Origin: Coemansia sp. RSA 487
Taxonomy: Eukaryota > Kickxellomycota > Kickxellomycetes > Kickxellales > Kickxellaceae
DNA length: 48,272 nt
NCBI GenBank assembly: GCA_027577595.1
Contig: JANBRJ010000118.1
Span: 1-48,272 of the forward strand
Direction: 5' to 3'
In this document: piece after piece, positions 9,883 to 20,621 of the stretch
Layout of the letters: every line of letters starts with the position of its first letter
Numbering within the stretch: position 1 is the first letter of the stretch
The notes under the pieces: model-generated
Seen by the model: the letters and a program-made list of their open reading frames with translations, nothing else
What the model was told of the DNA's origin: nothing
Database searches by the model: none
Program-made: the position numbers and the translations under genes

Positions 9883-12327
9883 ACTTGTGAATGAATTCAG
9901 ATAAAAAAAACTTACATTTACTTGTAATGACCATGTGTGATAATGATCGGCATGCGAGTTGCATGGTGAGTCACAATCACAGGTTTAATTACTGTAGTGT
10001 TTTGTATCGGTACAAAAGCCAGATTGTTCATGGAAAATAAAGTTAAGGAACTTCAGTTCCGTCAAGGCTTTTATTTGTAACACCATGTGTAACAAGCTGA
10101 TAAATCTTAGTGAATACAGCAATTTCTCAATGATAATGCTAATTATTGGCGTTGCTGAACAGTTGCAATCGGAAAATAGGAGCAATATGATAAAAAGTCT
10201 CGATTAACAATGTGTAATATATGTAAAGTCTACAGCTTTTTTGCAAGCACAAAGCCTATTACAAAGGCCATTGAATACTTTCGTGCATTTGTGCAACAAT
10301 TAAAAAAGATACTATCAACTATTTGTCATTCCGTGTGCCAAACGCTGCAACAAGCTTACACAAGTTGTATTGTTGTTGATTGGAAGTGGACAGCACACAC
10401 ATATAAATGCAGATGCTTCCCCCACTTTTCCTGGACAAACAGTCACTCCTAAGCCACATCCGCCTAACAGCCAAATAAAAAAGATGCCACCAGATAGACC
10501 TCCAAAGCCACCGCTTCCCCGTCCTTACCCTGCACCAGTACGTAAGCCAAATTAAAGAGCCATTGTTAGAGCTTTGCTAAATTAGCAACAGCAGCTTTAT
10601 CCGATGCCAATGAGTATTAGCTTCACTAAAACTAGTGAATTTTGAAACTATCATACCTGAAAGTACTAGCTAGCATGTGCAAACGCCATTTTTGGTATTT
10701 TGCATTAAACAGACATTGCTTCAAGTTCTCTTTTTAATGTCTAGTTGGTTTTATATACTATGAAACGTTAATAAAGAAGAATGGGACTGAATAGCATTCA
10801 TTAGAGAAAACAAGATGAAAAATAGAAAATGAAATAGGACGAATGTGATAACTATTCAGCTTACAAGTTGCTAAGCTGAGTTGCAAAATGATTGGCTCAA
10901 CATGAATTAATCATATCGTTGGTAATCATGCGATTTATGCTGACTTTATTTTGGTACGTACCGTATCTGGCCTGGACAAGCTTGTATAAATTCGTTCGAC
11001 GGTCGGTATCGTATACTAGGTCTGGTAATCTGATTGAAACAATCACCAAATCCGAATGTATAATACCGTATTATACTCGTTTACATTTTTATTTGAAATC
11101 TCTAATAAATAAATTATCTTACAAGGCTCGATGATGAAACTTCAACGCGGACTACAGAGTCTGTTTCTTAGCTTAGCATAGCTTATATTATTCTAAGCGT
11201 AATCTCATGTCTGTCTCCCATGAGCGAAACCTGTTCTATGGAGTAGAGGTCGGGCTTCAGGAATGCGGATTTACAACCATAATTTTCTGTTGATAATATT
11301 GATAGACAACGTCACCTGACTTTACCGATCAATTGACTATCAACGTTCGCTTGATATTTTCCGGCTAACAATCTACGCTTACCAATTATCATAAGCCTCT
11401 TTGGTAATATTTCTATGGTGATAAAAGCCACTGTTTTATTGAATAAACAAAGAAGAGGAGCTTTATTTCTGTCAAGATTTTTATTTATAAAAACAAAGCT
11501 TTAAGCTTTGTCATTTAAAAAAGAAAAAAACAGATTCGAACCATATAAAGCAACATTTTTATCTCAATGACGATTTAAGCTCAACTTTTTAATTTGCAAA
11601 AGTTCATCACCAGACTATTGATCTATCATTCAAAAAAAAGATATCAAGTTAAATCACGCAGGTTTCAACGTATTGCATTTATTCTGATGAAATTCTTGTG
11701 TACAAATGCTAGAAACAGAAAGTTTGCAGATCTTTTTTTTTTAAAAAAAAAAGAAAACATAAACCACACCCTTGCTACACATGGCTTACTCATTCCAGAC
11801 CCTTGCATGTTCTTGTCGTGAGCACCTGTTGATAGGAACTAGAGACCACTATGACATGTACATATCCTGGAATCATATGTGTTGTTATATCATTTATGGC
11901 TTACCTGCTTAAAAATTGTTTGGTACCTTTATCAAATTGTTTTATCATGTCTTTGTCAGCAGGTCTCCGTGGTTGTGGATTAGATGTTGCGTCTGACATT
12001 GCTGGATATATCCTTGTGAAGAGCAATAAGGTAAAATGGATAAATGTGAGAGATGTTGGAGAAAAGGGAAATAGGAGAAACTGGGCAATGACCATCCAAG
12101 CCAATTTATATGTTATGCAGATGGGACATGCTTACACACATATGGCCCTATTTTGGAGGGTTCCAAGATCTCTAGCCCTATTACTAGGCGTTTCTCCCCC
12201 CCCCCCAACCAATTTGTACAAAGAGAGCGCCTTTCAGTGCACAATTTTAGGGGAAGCAAAGGCTAGTTCCCAACACAACAGACAAAGGAGAAATATGATT
12301 AATTCAAAAGACAAACGAATTAATAGG
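9883..12327. other. AT-rich intergenic stretch with unassigned short open frames
   Basis: No recognised gene. A frame at 10370-10555 ends in a proline-rich tail (PPDRPPKPPLPRPYPAP). A frame at 10892-11134 has no motif. A 198-codon plus-strand frame from 11851 runs into the 3' end of the p24 gene on the other strand, which argues against it being real. The minus-strand frame at 9985-10185 contains LTELKFLNF, which faintly recalls the F-box-like family, but it is too short to call. There is a C10 run near 12200. Confidence 0.4.
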
Positions 12328-12984
12328 CTAGACAAGCTTCTTGGCTTCAAAGAAACGGCGCAGATGGCGCAGCTGCCAGTAGCAGACACCAACAACGATG
12401 GTGATCTGGATAAAGGCCCAGTAGACGACACGCTTCCGGATAGATGAGGTAGCGCCGTCAAACTCGAGCTCACGCTCGCGCTGGTACTTTTGCTCAGTCT
12501 TTATTTCTTCCAGCTGCGCGTTAAGGATCTTGATTTTCTCGGAGATATCCTTGATCTTTTCAATTGCGCTACGGCCGCCGTCGTCAGCCTCGCCGATATC
12601 GACATCCAGGGTGAATTTGACAACCGACGATGACATCCATCCGCCGCCCTGTGCGCCGTGGGCTTGCACACAGATAGTGTGCTCTCCAGCGTTACCGGCA
12701 GTAAACGAGAACTTGCCCTGGTGTCCGCCCTTTTGATTCATTACGCGGTGCTGCGCATCGTTGTCGTCAGCAGTCATCGATACTGCGATGCCTGGGTTTT
12801 CGATGTAGCGGTGCTCGGCTTCGCGCCATTCTTCAGTCTTGTAGTGGCCTGTCACTAGAAAGCCCTTGGGCAGCTCCTCGAGGAAACATTGCCGCTCAGC
12901 GTCGCGGAGATAAAAGTGCAATCCGCTGACCAGATGAGTTGCTGAAACGAGAAGCAGGGCTGTTAGAAATAGCAGGCGCTGCAT
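12328..12984 (-). CDS. p24/emp24 (GOLD) cargo receptor, alpha subfamily (TMED4/9, Erp1/5/6-like)
   Basis: A 218-residue type I membrane protein of the early secretory pathway. p24 proteins cycle between ER and Golgi in COPII/COPI vesicles and help sort cargo such as GPI-anchored proteins. Visible features in order: signal peptide 1-21; a GOLD domain with the paired cysteines ~33 and ~105 (RQCFLEE and EHTICVQ); a coiled-coil stalk ~140-175 (EKIKDISEKIKILNAQLEEIK); a transmembrane segment ~186-205; and a short cytosolic tail FFEAKKLV with aromatic and dilysine COP signals. The tail and the QRHLRRFFEAKKLV-like end match the alpha subfamily better than beta, gamma or delta. Length is normal and the gene has a single exon. 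It is divergent to the AA9 gene across ~790 bases. Confidence 0.93.
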   Translation of the reverse strand: MQRLLFLTALLLVSATHLVSGLHFYLRDAERQCFLEELPKGFLVTGHYKTEEWREAEHRYIENPGIAVSMTADDNDAQHRVMNQKGGHQGKFSFTAGNAGEHTICVQAHGAQGGGWMSSSVVKFTLDVDIGEADDGGRSAIEKIKDISEKIKILNAQLEEIKTEQKYQRERELEFDGATSSIRKRVVYWAFIQITIVVGVCYWQLRHLRRFFEAKKLV

Positions 12985-13774
12985 TGTTTTATAGAAGACG
13001 ATTATAAATATAAATCAAACAAAAACAAAGAGCAAAAGATTTATAGCAAAATCAATTAGCAATTAGCAAAAACAAAAAGTAAACTCAGCCAAGGAGCAAA
13101 AGGAAGAGCTGCTATAACTGACAACCCAGCCAGCATTCAGCGAACAATGCTTTATGCGCGCTGTTACTCAATGATTGGCCCGATTTATCGACTCGACTCG
13201 ATGAACCGAGCTGACACTAAAACCATGGAAGCGGAACTTTAACCTGTTTTTTTTATGTTGATGTCAATCAGTTATATTGGACACCCGACTCTGCCTCGTG
13301 TGCCATGTGGTTGTTTTCCTTGGTTCTTTCTGGAATTCTCTGGATTTGTGTGAGCACCAAAAAGAAACTGCGGTCTTTGGAATCAAATACTGAATGGTCT
13401 GTCCAATAGAAGCCATAGCACATTGTGCTAGATATCCAAGCTCGTGGTTGTTTTTTTGTTCACTATCTGGATATCAGCTTCTCCGGGCCAAAATCTGGCA
13501 GCTTTGAGCGAAATTTCCAGGACTATATAAAGGCTGGATTTTGGCAAAATTCCCTCACACGACTTTTAGGTCTTTCTTGCTCCTTGTCGCAAAGCATCGT
13601 CCTCCCAATTCTCCAACGTCCCTAGCCTCCTTCAGGTTCCTCCCTGTCTAACATTCGTCAAAAAAAACTGAGCTGGTTTCTCAGATATTTGCGAATAAAC
13701 CTTACGCCTTTTTCACCTTTTTCTTTACAATCTTCTCATCTTTGGCCGCCCCCGAGCTTTTTTTTTATTGAATC
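12985..13774. other. Divergent intergenic region (p24 / AA9 promoters)
   Basis: Contains the upstream regions of two divergent genes. The AA9 side has a clear TATA box and pyrimidine-rich tracts close to the start codon. No ORF is supported. Confidence 0.6.
13524..13532 (+). promoter_or_regulatory. TATA box of the AA9 gene
   Basis: TATATAAAG lies ~250 bases before the AA9 start codon. It is followed by CT-rich sequence typical of a strongly expressed fungal leader. A regulated promoter fits a secreted enzyme. Confidence 0.55.
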
Positions 13775-14770
13775 ATGAAGACCACTGGTGCTTTTGGATC
13801 CGTCATAGCGCTCGTCGCTGGTATTGCGTCCGTTAGCGCACACACGTACCTCAGCCATCTGACGCTGGACGGCATCAAGTACGACGAAGGCGTTTGCATC
13901 CGGCCATACCCAGCGAACCGCAACTTCCCAGTCAAGGACCCATCATCAACTGACCTGACATGCAATGTCGGAGGAGTGACATCGACAGCAGCCAAGACAT
14001 GCCCAGTGGAAGCTGGATCGACCATCACAGTCGAATGGCACCACGACAACGACTCTGCAGGCGACGACATTATCGATGCCAGCCATGAGGGCCCGTGTCT
14101 TGTATACATGGCGCCGCTGGAAACCAACGGCTCCGGCGACGTGTGGTTCAAGATCTTTGAGGACGGATACGATGCTAGCACAAAGAAATGGTGCGTTGAC
14201 AAGATCCGGGCAAGCGGCGGAAAGCTCGATGTCACGTTGCCTGCGGATATCAAGGCTGGCGACTATCTTTTGCGCACAGAAATCATTGCCCTGCACGAAG
14301 CCGATACTGATTACGCTACCAATTCGGCACGTGGTGCGCAGTACTACCCTAACTGTGGACAGATCTCGGTCAGCGGTGGTGGCGATGCTGTGCCTCAAGG
14401 ATATGCGATTCCGGGTATTTACAAGACTGATAGCCCAGGAATTCTGTTCAACCTTTACTCGTCGTATGATAGCTATCCGATTCCGGGGCCTCCTCTGTAT
14501 GTGCCTGGCTCTGGTGCTGGTGCTGGCGATTCTTCAAGCGACGCTGCTCTCGAGGTTTCAACCACTGAAGAGGATAACAGCACTGTCGCTTCTGAGACTT
14601 CAACCGCTGAAGAGTACTCTTCTGCAGCTCCTGAGGCTTCAACCACCGAGGAGCAACAAGACACCGCTACGCCTTCGGCCACAGAGAAAGAGACCGATGT
14701 TCCGACCTCGAGCGCTCCCAGCAGCAACCCTGCCGCCACTACGAGCGTTGCTCCAGGCAAGTGCCACTAA
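13775..14770 (+). CDS. AA9 lytic polysaccharide monooxygenase, secreted
   Basis: A 331-residue precursor. Residues 1-22 are a signal peptide that would be cut to expose His23 (SVSA then HTYLSHLTLDG), the N-terminal half of the copper histidine brace. The second brace histidine is ~104 in DASHEGPC. Gln~189 and Tyr~191 in GAQYYPNC complete the usual active site. Other AA9 landmarks are WFKIFEDGYDASTKKW, LPADIKAGDYLLRTEIIALH and the end of the core PGILFNLY...PIPGPP. Residues ~245-331 are a Ser/Thr/Glu-rich tail with imperfect repeats (EVSTTEED, ETSTAEE, EASTTEE), with no cellulose-binding module and no clear GPI signal. The family oxidatively cleaves cellulose or related glucans outside the cell. 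All key residues are present. Confidence 0.93.
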   Translation: MKTTGAFGSVIALVAGIASVSAHTYLSHLTLDGIKYDEGVCIRPYPANRNFPVKDPSSTDLTCNVGGVTSTAAKTCPVEAGSTITVEWHHDNDSAGDDIIDASHEGPCLVYMAPLETNGSGDVWFKIFEDGYDASTKKWCVDKIRASGGKLDVTLPADIKAGDYLLRTEIIALHEADTDYATNSARGAQYYPNCGQISVSGGGDAVPQGYAIPGIYKTDSPGILFNLYSSYDSYPIPGPPLYVPGSGAGAGDSSSDAALEVSTTEEDNSTVASETSTAEEYSSAAPEASTTEEQQDTATPSATEKETDVPTSSAPSSNPAATTSVAPGKCH

Positions 14771-15144
14771 TAAAGCCTTTAGCAGCAATTTTAATTATAT
14801 GTTCCAGTATATAAGAAATGGTGTTAATTTTTGGCTTTATTTAATTAGCGATTAGCATGTGTAGAAACACGTGTACGATGCTGTATGATGCTGTATGATG
14901 CTGTATCTGATGAAATTTGACAAGCTTCACGACTTTTTTCACATAAAGACTTTCTGTTCTCCATTCAGCTATAAATATCATTTTTCCATTTACTTGTCAA
15001 ATTATTTCCTGTTTCTGTTTTTTTCTTTTTTTCTTTTTTTTTTTTTTGCTTTTTTGCTTTTTTTTTGCTTTTTTGCTTCTTTTTTTGCAAAAGCATAGGC
15101 CCTGCGACAGTTGGAAGAAGCTTTATATAGTAAAGGAAGTATAA
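14771..15144. other. Intergenic, short repeats and T-rich tract
   Basis: Contains a 10-bp unit (CTGTATGATG) repeated about three times at ~14876-14911 and a long T-rich tract at ~15019-15095. These are likely the 3' UTR of the AA9 gene and the promoter of the following NTPase gene. Confidence 0.6.
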
Positions 15145-17517
15145 ATGGAATGCATTGGGAACCTTGACCCAATGTATATCGACAACAGAAGCAGCCACCC
15201 AGTAAAACTAAAGCATGTAGGGCGACTACGACCACTATTTAATGAGCACAATGCTGTATACATACCCGACATTTCGCTTGAGCTGTCGGCAGGCTTCCAG
15301 ACGATACGAACGACAGCACGACAGGCCACAGGACGAAGACGAGTTGCGTACCAAGCAGTGGCAACAGCATTGCGGCCCGACATTGTCAATCTCCTCAGAG
15401 ACACGCTTGTGTCCCTGGGACAGTCTCACCACTGGGGGTTTGGTGAAATTGAAAACACCAGACAGCCTCCAGTACCAGAACACTTGGCAGCCTTTATGCA
15501 GATAGATAGCGTGATAGCTGGTGAAGAGAGACGAGGAGAGACAAGCAGTCAAACTATAACGTTGGCATTGAACGGCCCCCGGCACATCGGCAAAAGCCAT
15601 GTACTTTTACAGCTTGCTGCGCTACTTGCATCGGAGCCAAAGGTGGTTGTGGCGTTTATAAGCGACTGCGGCAACCTTCTACTGGACGGGACCGAGCACG
15701 ACCGCTCACGCTACGTGCGGCTGATAGAGTATTTTGCCTGCGTTATGTGCATGCATTCAAAGGCTGAAGAACTGGTCAACAACTGGTACGGGAGCACGCA
15801 GATGAGCACAGCAGCAGACCAGCTGCGGACTGAAACCGATAGCTTCTTCATAGGGCTGCACGGGGTTTGCATGGAAAATAATCTGACACTGGTAGTGATT
15901 CTAGATGGATACGAAAAGATAGCCACAGCACGCGCAGAAGACACAATTCTGACGTTGTCCGACTTGACACATCGCTATGGCGCACATGCTGTGGTTTCTG
16001 CTGACCCCATACATGTGGAGGCGCATGGTCTGCCCTGCACACACCAATGCACCATAGCAGCGCCGCTTGTACAGGAGGAAGCACGTAATGTCTACGCAGC
16101 AACGCTGGGACATTTGCAGATAGACAACGAGGACCTGGCGCTGATTTTCAGTGCTGCGGAGATGCATCCACTGGACATTGTGCGCACGCTTGCGCGGTAC
16201 GAGAACCTTTGCGCCATTTCTACAAATGCTGATCACAGCGCAGCCGTCCGCACAGCAATCCATGAACAGCAAGCCGAGCGGTCCGCACGCACTGCGCAGA
16301 TGCACGCTCACTTTGTGCGTGAAAAGCTGACCGCCACAGCACGCGCCATGACGCCTTCGGAACGCAATAAGATTGTTGGCTCCCATGGCGTCATTGTCAC
16401 GCAGGAGTCCAAGGGACTGGCGCCCATCATGGATGGGATTCGACAGGCTGCATTCACAGTGTACCATCACATTGCGCCCAAGCCAGGCGCCCTTGTCGAC
16501 CCCCAGTTTATAGCAACCATCGCTGGCAAGTGGCAGCGGTGCATACCACCCGCTGCACGCGACGCAATTTACAGTGCGCATTTCAACGGCGCAGTTCAGA
16601 ACCAGTTCAAGTGGGTATACGAATCGGCATCCAACAAGTTCCAGATCGATCCACTGATCCGGTTGCGCTACTTTGACCATGCGCTCCTGGACACTGGGCA
16701 GTGGACGGGTACTGTCATTAACCCGCTGGCTGCCAATATGGCGTGGCACGAGTCGGTATTCTTTGCCGCTGCCAAGCTTCCTGCCCTTTCACGCGATTCG
16801 CGGCTATGCAGCTCGTTCGATGATGCTATTGAGCTGGCTTTTAATTTTATCAACACCAATCGCACACTGCCGCCCATCTTTGTCCCGCGCACGGAGCCAG
16901 ACAAGGCGATGCACTCTATCACTATTCTGCCGCTGCCGCGCGTAAGTATTAATGAACCATGGATTCCCAGCAAAATACAAGATGCTCCAGGATTCCCTGG
17001 TACCTTTATGCTTGCAATTACTCGAACTGACATTTTTTCTGATTCTAAATATGTTCGCTGTGAATACGAGGTTACGTGGTTGGCCAACGATCCTTTGTGC
17101 ATTGCTTCTCAAGCAACAGTGTCCTCCAGCTCCTCCACAACCCACAGAGCGCAATCGGGCTCTGCTGCAAAAGCTGCAGATATGGCTGATCCGTTTGCTC
17201 TTGCGCCTGTCGATGCTATCGACTATGACCGTGAATACGGATCTATTCAAAGCTGGTCGGCAAAGGCCATCCGCTTATTTCCCGATATTCTTCGCCGCTG
17301 CAGCCGTTTGACAGACCTTGCTTACGTCAGTAAGGTGCGTCTTCTTGCGCTTGCCCCGACTGCGCGTATTAATAAGCTTGTACAAAACCGGGATGACCTT
17401 CTTGCTGAATGCGGTATGGACTCAAATGACCCGCTGGCTCAGTCCAAGGATGTCGGTATCTTGTGCATAGATGAAATGTCAGCTCTTGCTACCAGAAATA
17501 TTACGCACTACGTTTAA
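15145..17517 (+). CDS. Large P-loop NTPase, Crinkler/RHS-like (paralogue 1)
   Basis: A 790-residue ORF. It has a Walker A motif GPRHIGKS (~144-151), a following strand with the diagnostic FISDCGNLLLDG (~171-182), a Walker B-like strand LVVILDGYEK (~249-258) and a possible sensor strand VVSADP. The order and the xSDCxxL phrase after the P-loop match the NTPase module of eukaryotic Crinkler (CRN)/RHS-type proteins, and the same layout occurs in the gene at 21017-23233. The C-terminal ~400 residues are unassigned. CRN/RHS proteins often carry a restriction-endonuclease-like domain there, but I cannot point to a catalytic motif. I see no signal peptide or membrane segment. GTAAGT at 16942 may open a 129-base in-frame intron (separate entry). 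An AAA or STAND ATPase of another family remains possible. The ORF looks intact. Confidence 0.7.
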   Translation: MECIGNLDPMYIDNRSSHPVKLKHVGRLRPLFNEHNAVYIPDISLELSAGFQTIRTTARQATGRRRVAYQAVATALRPDIVNLLRDTLVSLGQSHHWGFGEIENTRQPPVPEHLAAFMQIDSVIAGEERRGETSSQTITLALNGPRHIGKSHVLLQLAALLASEPKVVVAFISDCGNLLLDGTEHDRSRYVRLIEYFACVMCMHSKAEELVNNWYGSTQMSTAADQLRTETDSFFIGLHGVCMENNLTLVVILDGYEKIATARAEDTILTLSDLTHRYGAHAVVSADPIHVEAHGLPCTHQCTIAAPLVQEEARNVYAATLGHLQIDNEDLALIFSAAEMHPLDIVRTLARYENLCAISTNADHSAAVRTAIHEQQAERSARTAQMHAHFVREKLTATARAMTPSERNKIVGSHGVIVTQESKGLAPIMDGIRQAAFTVYHHIAPKPGALVDPQFIATIAGKWQRCIPPAARDAIYSAHFNGAVQNQFKWVYESASNKFQIDPLIRLRYFDHALLDTGQWTGTVINPLAANMAWHESVFFAAAKLPALSRDSRLCSSFDDAIELAFNFINTNRTLPPIFVPRTEPDKAMHSITILPLPRVSINEPWIPSKIQDAPGFPGTFMLAITRTDIFSDSKYVRCEYEVTWLANDPLCIASQATVSSSSSTTHRAQSGSAAKAADMADPFALAPVDAIDYDREYGSIQSWSAKAIRLFPDILRRCSRLTDLAYVSKVRLLALAPTARINKLVQNRDDLLAECGMDSNDPLAQSKDVGILCIDEMSALATRNITHYV
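16942..17070 (+). other. Possible in-frame intron in the P-loop NTPase gene
   Basis: A consensus donor GTAAGT occurs exactly at a codon boundary after codon 599. CTGAC followed by a T-run lies ~40 bases before the first downstream AG, at 17069-17070. The interval is 129 bases with no stop, so both retained and spliced forms keep frame and differ by 43 residues. Its codons are more AT-rich than those just before it. Confidence 0.4.
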
Positions 17518-17569
17518 ATAATGGCTATCCACTCTACATTGTAATTTAAAATACTTAATAAAATTCTAA

Positions 17570-18274
17570 TCAGCAAACATTAATATCTGTGCATGTTGCG
17601 TGCTCAGTAACGGTTATCGATATATTTTTTGCCTTTTTCACCCTGGCAAATGTAAAATCCTTAATACCCCCATAGTCACCTTTGATTCTAATTTCCTTAT
17701 TCTGTTTCAAGGAGCGGTAATTACTCTTGACAACTGTGACTATACTGTCGTCAAGGTATGCTATAATGTCCCTTTTGTGACCCCCAATCAACCTAAAAGA
17801 AACTTTCATACAGTTGGCTACAAACTTTAGATGCTTATTTGTTATAAAATAGTTTGAAACACTCATGCTAGGCTTCTCGGTGGTTTTGCATGAGCTATAC
17901 TTGTTATAGTCGTAGAGTTTTACGTTCTTCAAACCCTTTTTGCTTATGCGGAGGTCTTTCAAAATATCGGCTATTTCTTTGTGCTTTTCCTTATTATACT
18001 GGATGGATTTGAATGGTTTAGTAATATCGTTGCTGTAGTATATTTTTATGTTTATATTAATCGGCGATGTCTGTATACCTTGCTTAGCTGAACTAGAAAG
18101 CTTTGAAATAGTATGTGTCTGGTGTTTCATTTTAGTTTGTTTGTATAGGAAATATAGGAAATAGACCTTTTTGCGTTTATGCAAATAATAGTGGACCAAT
18201 GAAGAAGGAAGTGGCCTGGAATTACAGAATTTTGGATAAGAAAAAAACTTTTTTTGGCCTTTTATAATCTGCAT
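17570..18274 (-). CDS. Hypothetical protein in AT-rich island
   Basis: A 234-codon open frame in very AT-rich DNA, where long frames are less expected by chance. A likelier start is the internal Met at codon 49 (position 18130), because the preceding residues look like translated leader. The protein would be basic and Lys-rich. It contains KHKEIADILKDLRISKKGLKNVKLYDYNK and a C-terminal end with FTFARVKKAKNISITVTEH. I recognise no domain, signal peptide or membrane segment. It sits 50 bases beyond the 3' end of the first NTPase gene and convergent to it. It could be a decayed gene or chance. Confidence 0.3.
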   Translation of the reverse strand: MQIIKGQKKFFSYPKFCNSRPLPSSLVHYYLHKRKKVYFLYFLYKQTKMKHQTHTISKLSSSAKQGIQTSPININIKIYYSNDITKPFKSIQYNKEKHKEIADILKDLRISKKGLKNVKLYDYNKYSSCKTTEKPSMSVSNYFITNKHLKFVANCMKVSFRLIGGHKRDIIAYLDDSIVTVVKSNYRSLKQNKEIRIKGDYGGIKDFTFARVKKAKNISITVTEHATCTDINVC

Positions 18275-19829
18275 GTATGAAAAGATAAATGTAACGGGTT
18301 TACATTATTCAACAAAAAAGGAGGTTGCACTTTACTATCCTTTCTTGTTTTTTTGAAAAGAAAAAAGGCAAAATTCCATGACTGTTAATGTCTGTTTCTT
18401 TTAACCAGTTATGGATAGAAGCGCTTTGTACAGTCTTTGTCGTTTAATAAACAAATTTCTCTTATTCCGATATTCAAAGGAAAAACGACAAAGAAGGCGT
18501 ACAAAGTGGATACGTTGAGCTGCTGGCAGGCTAAAAGAAAGAATGGGGGATTCTATATGTGCAGTTACCGTTCATCTTATTACAGTCAAGAGCCCAAAAA
18601 GGAAGCAGGCATCATATTTTTCCACTGACGATTACTCTAGCCTCAGTGCTAAGAATTTACATTACCAGCCAATTTGTTATTTGATATACATTGGCCTCTT
18701 GCTCACAAAATAAAGTAGTCTAATTTGACATCTTTTTCTTTTTCACTTATGTCCTGTATTGTTTTATATCCACAATTGCAGCTTGTGGAGCATGTGCAGT
18801 ATGTCTCGACAATTGGATGTTTCATTTCATGCGGTGGTGATTTTTGACGTGCTGATGGCTGTCTTTTGTTGTTAACTATTTGGCCTACATATGTATTCCG
18901 TTTGTTGTAAGAGAAGAGTGTTTGCATCCTCTGCACGGATGAGCTACTATCGGAATTTTTATAATACATAGTGGATTATAATTTTGGAAAATTCTTGTTT
19001 GTATTAAATAATGGACATGTTAGTGGATGAAAAGAAGTAAAACAATGGATATAACGTTGGCATTTAGTTATATCCTATGCAGCAAAGAAAAGCCAGCAAA
19101 GGAAAATAAAACTAGAAAATTTTAATTAAACATGAAAGCTAAAGTCCACATCAGTTAGCTTTTTCAGTATGTACAGCTTTTCTGCTATCATTTTACAAAC
19201 GGCAAAGCTGGCACACCACTAGAAATAGACCTTCCTTAAATGTACCCAAATGCTGCGGTTGGCATTATGCAACCCTGTATGGCTGCTACTGGGGATGGAT
19301 TGTGACTTTTTATCACTTGCTATATATATATATATATATATACATTCACTTACAAATAATTAGATTGGTAAGCGTTGGAGCCATCCATTTGGAAAAAGTA
19401 GTCAAATTTTCACTTTATGTATGCTGAGCAGATGTTGCTTTGCAAATTCAAGGATGATTTTAAGAGTTTTGCTGACAGACACTCCGTCTCTGCTTCTGCC
19501 AACAAGGTATTTTGCCTGACGCATAGAAAAATCTTCAACGAAGAAAATGTTGCTAGGAATCACCGTTATGCTGACAAACGGAACAATTTTGGGCGTCCTC
19601 AACCACGCACAAAACAGTAAGTGGGGTCGGACTTACAGACAAGCAAAATTTTTGCAGCTGTAGTATTGCAAACAAGTAGCTTAGAGACTAAGATATTCTT
19701 TCCTTTAACAAAAGACTGGATTCGGAATAGGTGTGCTTAATCGATGAAGCAAAAGCGTTAATCTGAATTTTCTTCTGATCGGGAAAGTGAATGACTGTTC
19801 CAGAGGTACAGAACGAACTCCACGAAAAG
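18275..19829. other. AT-rich island, unassigned
   Basis: Small open frames at 18703-18969 (minus, with YCTCSTSCNCGYKT) and 19417-19620 (plus, with FCLTHRKIFNEENVARNH) have Cys/His clusters but are too short and isolated to call. A (TA)n run lies at ~19321-19341. No gene is supported. Confidence 0.45.
19321..19341. repeat. (TA)n microsatellite
   Basis: About ten TA dinucleotides without interruption, in noncoding AT-rich DNA. Confidence 0.9.
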
Positions 19830-20621
19830 TTACCTCGTATATTCGACGCCTAAACACTTTGGATTAGCAGTTGGGTTTTGTTTCCTTTGCATAAAATATG
19901 AAGCTTCCAAATGCTCCGAGCAACGCAGCAAGTCAGTAAACATCGAGCTATCAAATAAAGTAGCCTTAAGTCGAGGCACGTATTTATTTGCCAGCGCACG
20001 TACAAACCCTCTAAACACAACATCTAATGCTTCTTGGCTGTAGTTGATAGACAATATCTTTGTAAGCATCCGACTAGGCTCACATTCCATAGACGCAGCT
20101 TCCTTGTAGTCAATGGCTACATTGGACTCGTTGAGCCTTGGAAATCCACACAGACACAGGGACAGACCCAGCTTCCGCGTATTGGTCAGCAGAGCAGCAT
20201 ATTTGCGCATGCATTCGGGCAGCAGACAGATGCTCACCAACGGCTTGCTTTTGTATCAGAGCTCAATGTACAGGCGGTTCGGATACCAAGCGATTTTGTT
20301 TTCTGGAAATATATCCAGCTTTTTCTTTACAAACGGCGGATTCTGCAAATCCTCGGCTGAAGAACAAGTAATAAATGTAGCTCTGTATGCACCAGGCAAA
20401 GCAATTTGCCTCCATTTCCTACATGCGTGCAATGAAGGAGCAAGTGTGATATTCCGGTCTTTCCAGTGGTAGTATTGCCAGTCCTCAGCTAAATACAGGG
20501 TCTTGTTGAATATTTGTTCAAATATTATAACAAGTACAAGACGTGAAGGATCGTTGATATGAATTTTTTTTTGAAAAGTGATTCTGAAATGTAGTATCCA
20601 AGTACCTTTTAATTGATACAA
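19830..20621 (-). pseudogene. F-box-like family gene, different subfamily (broken)
   Basis: Two open stretches lie in the same minus-strand frame: 20621-20256 and 20240-19830. They are separated only by a TGA after NRLYIEL. The first contains ITLAPSLHACRKWRQIALPGAYRATFI. This matches the helix after the F-box in the Kickxellales family (typically HVCRSWRAVAL). The second begins ...LVSICLLPECMRKYAALLTNTRKLGLSLC, which matches the family's ECxRxL segment. No ATG-initiated F-box precedes it, so the 5' end is also missing. A gene using TGA readthrough is possible but unlikely. It is more distant in sequence from the copies at 2.7-7.9 kb. Confidence 0.6.

Noticed and set aside
9985-10185. Possible fourth F-box-like relic on the minus strand (LTELKFLNF)
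   Set aside because: The match to the family is a single short block; not enough to separate from chance in AT-rich DNA.
10370-10555. Short frame with a proline-rich end
   Set aside because: It lacks an ATG-supported N-terminal domain and conservation evidence, and low-complexity proline runs arise easily.
11530-11545. GATTCGAACC, which looks like the complement of a tRNA T-loop
   Set aside because: No acceptor, anticodon or D-arm pairing can be built around it.
11851-12447. 198-codon plus-strand frame
   Set aside because: Its last third is antisense to the p24 coding region and the rest has no recognisable domain.
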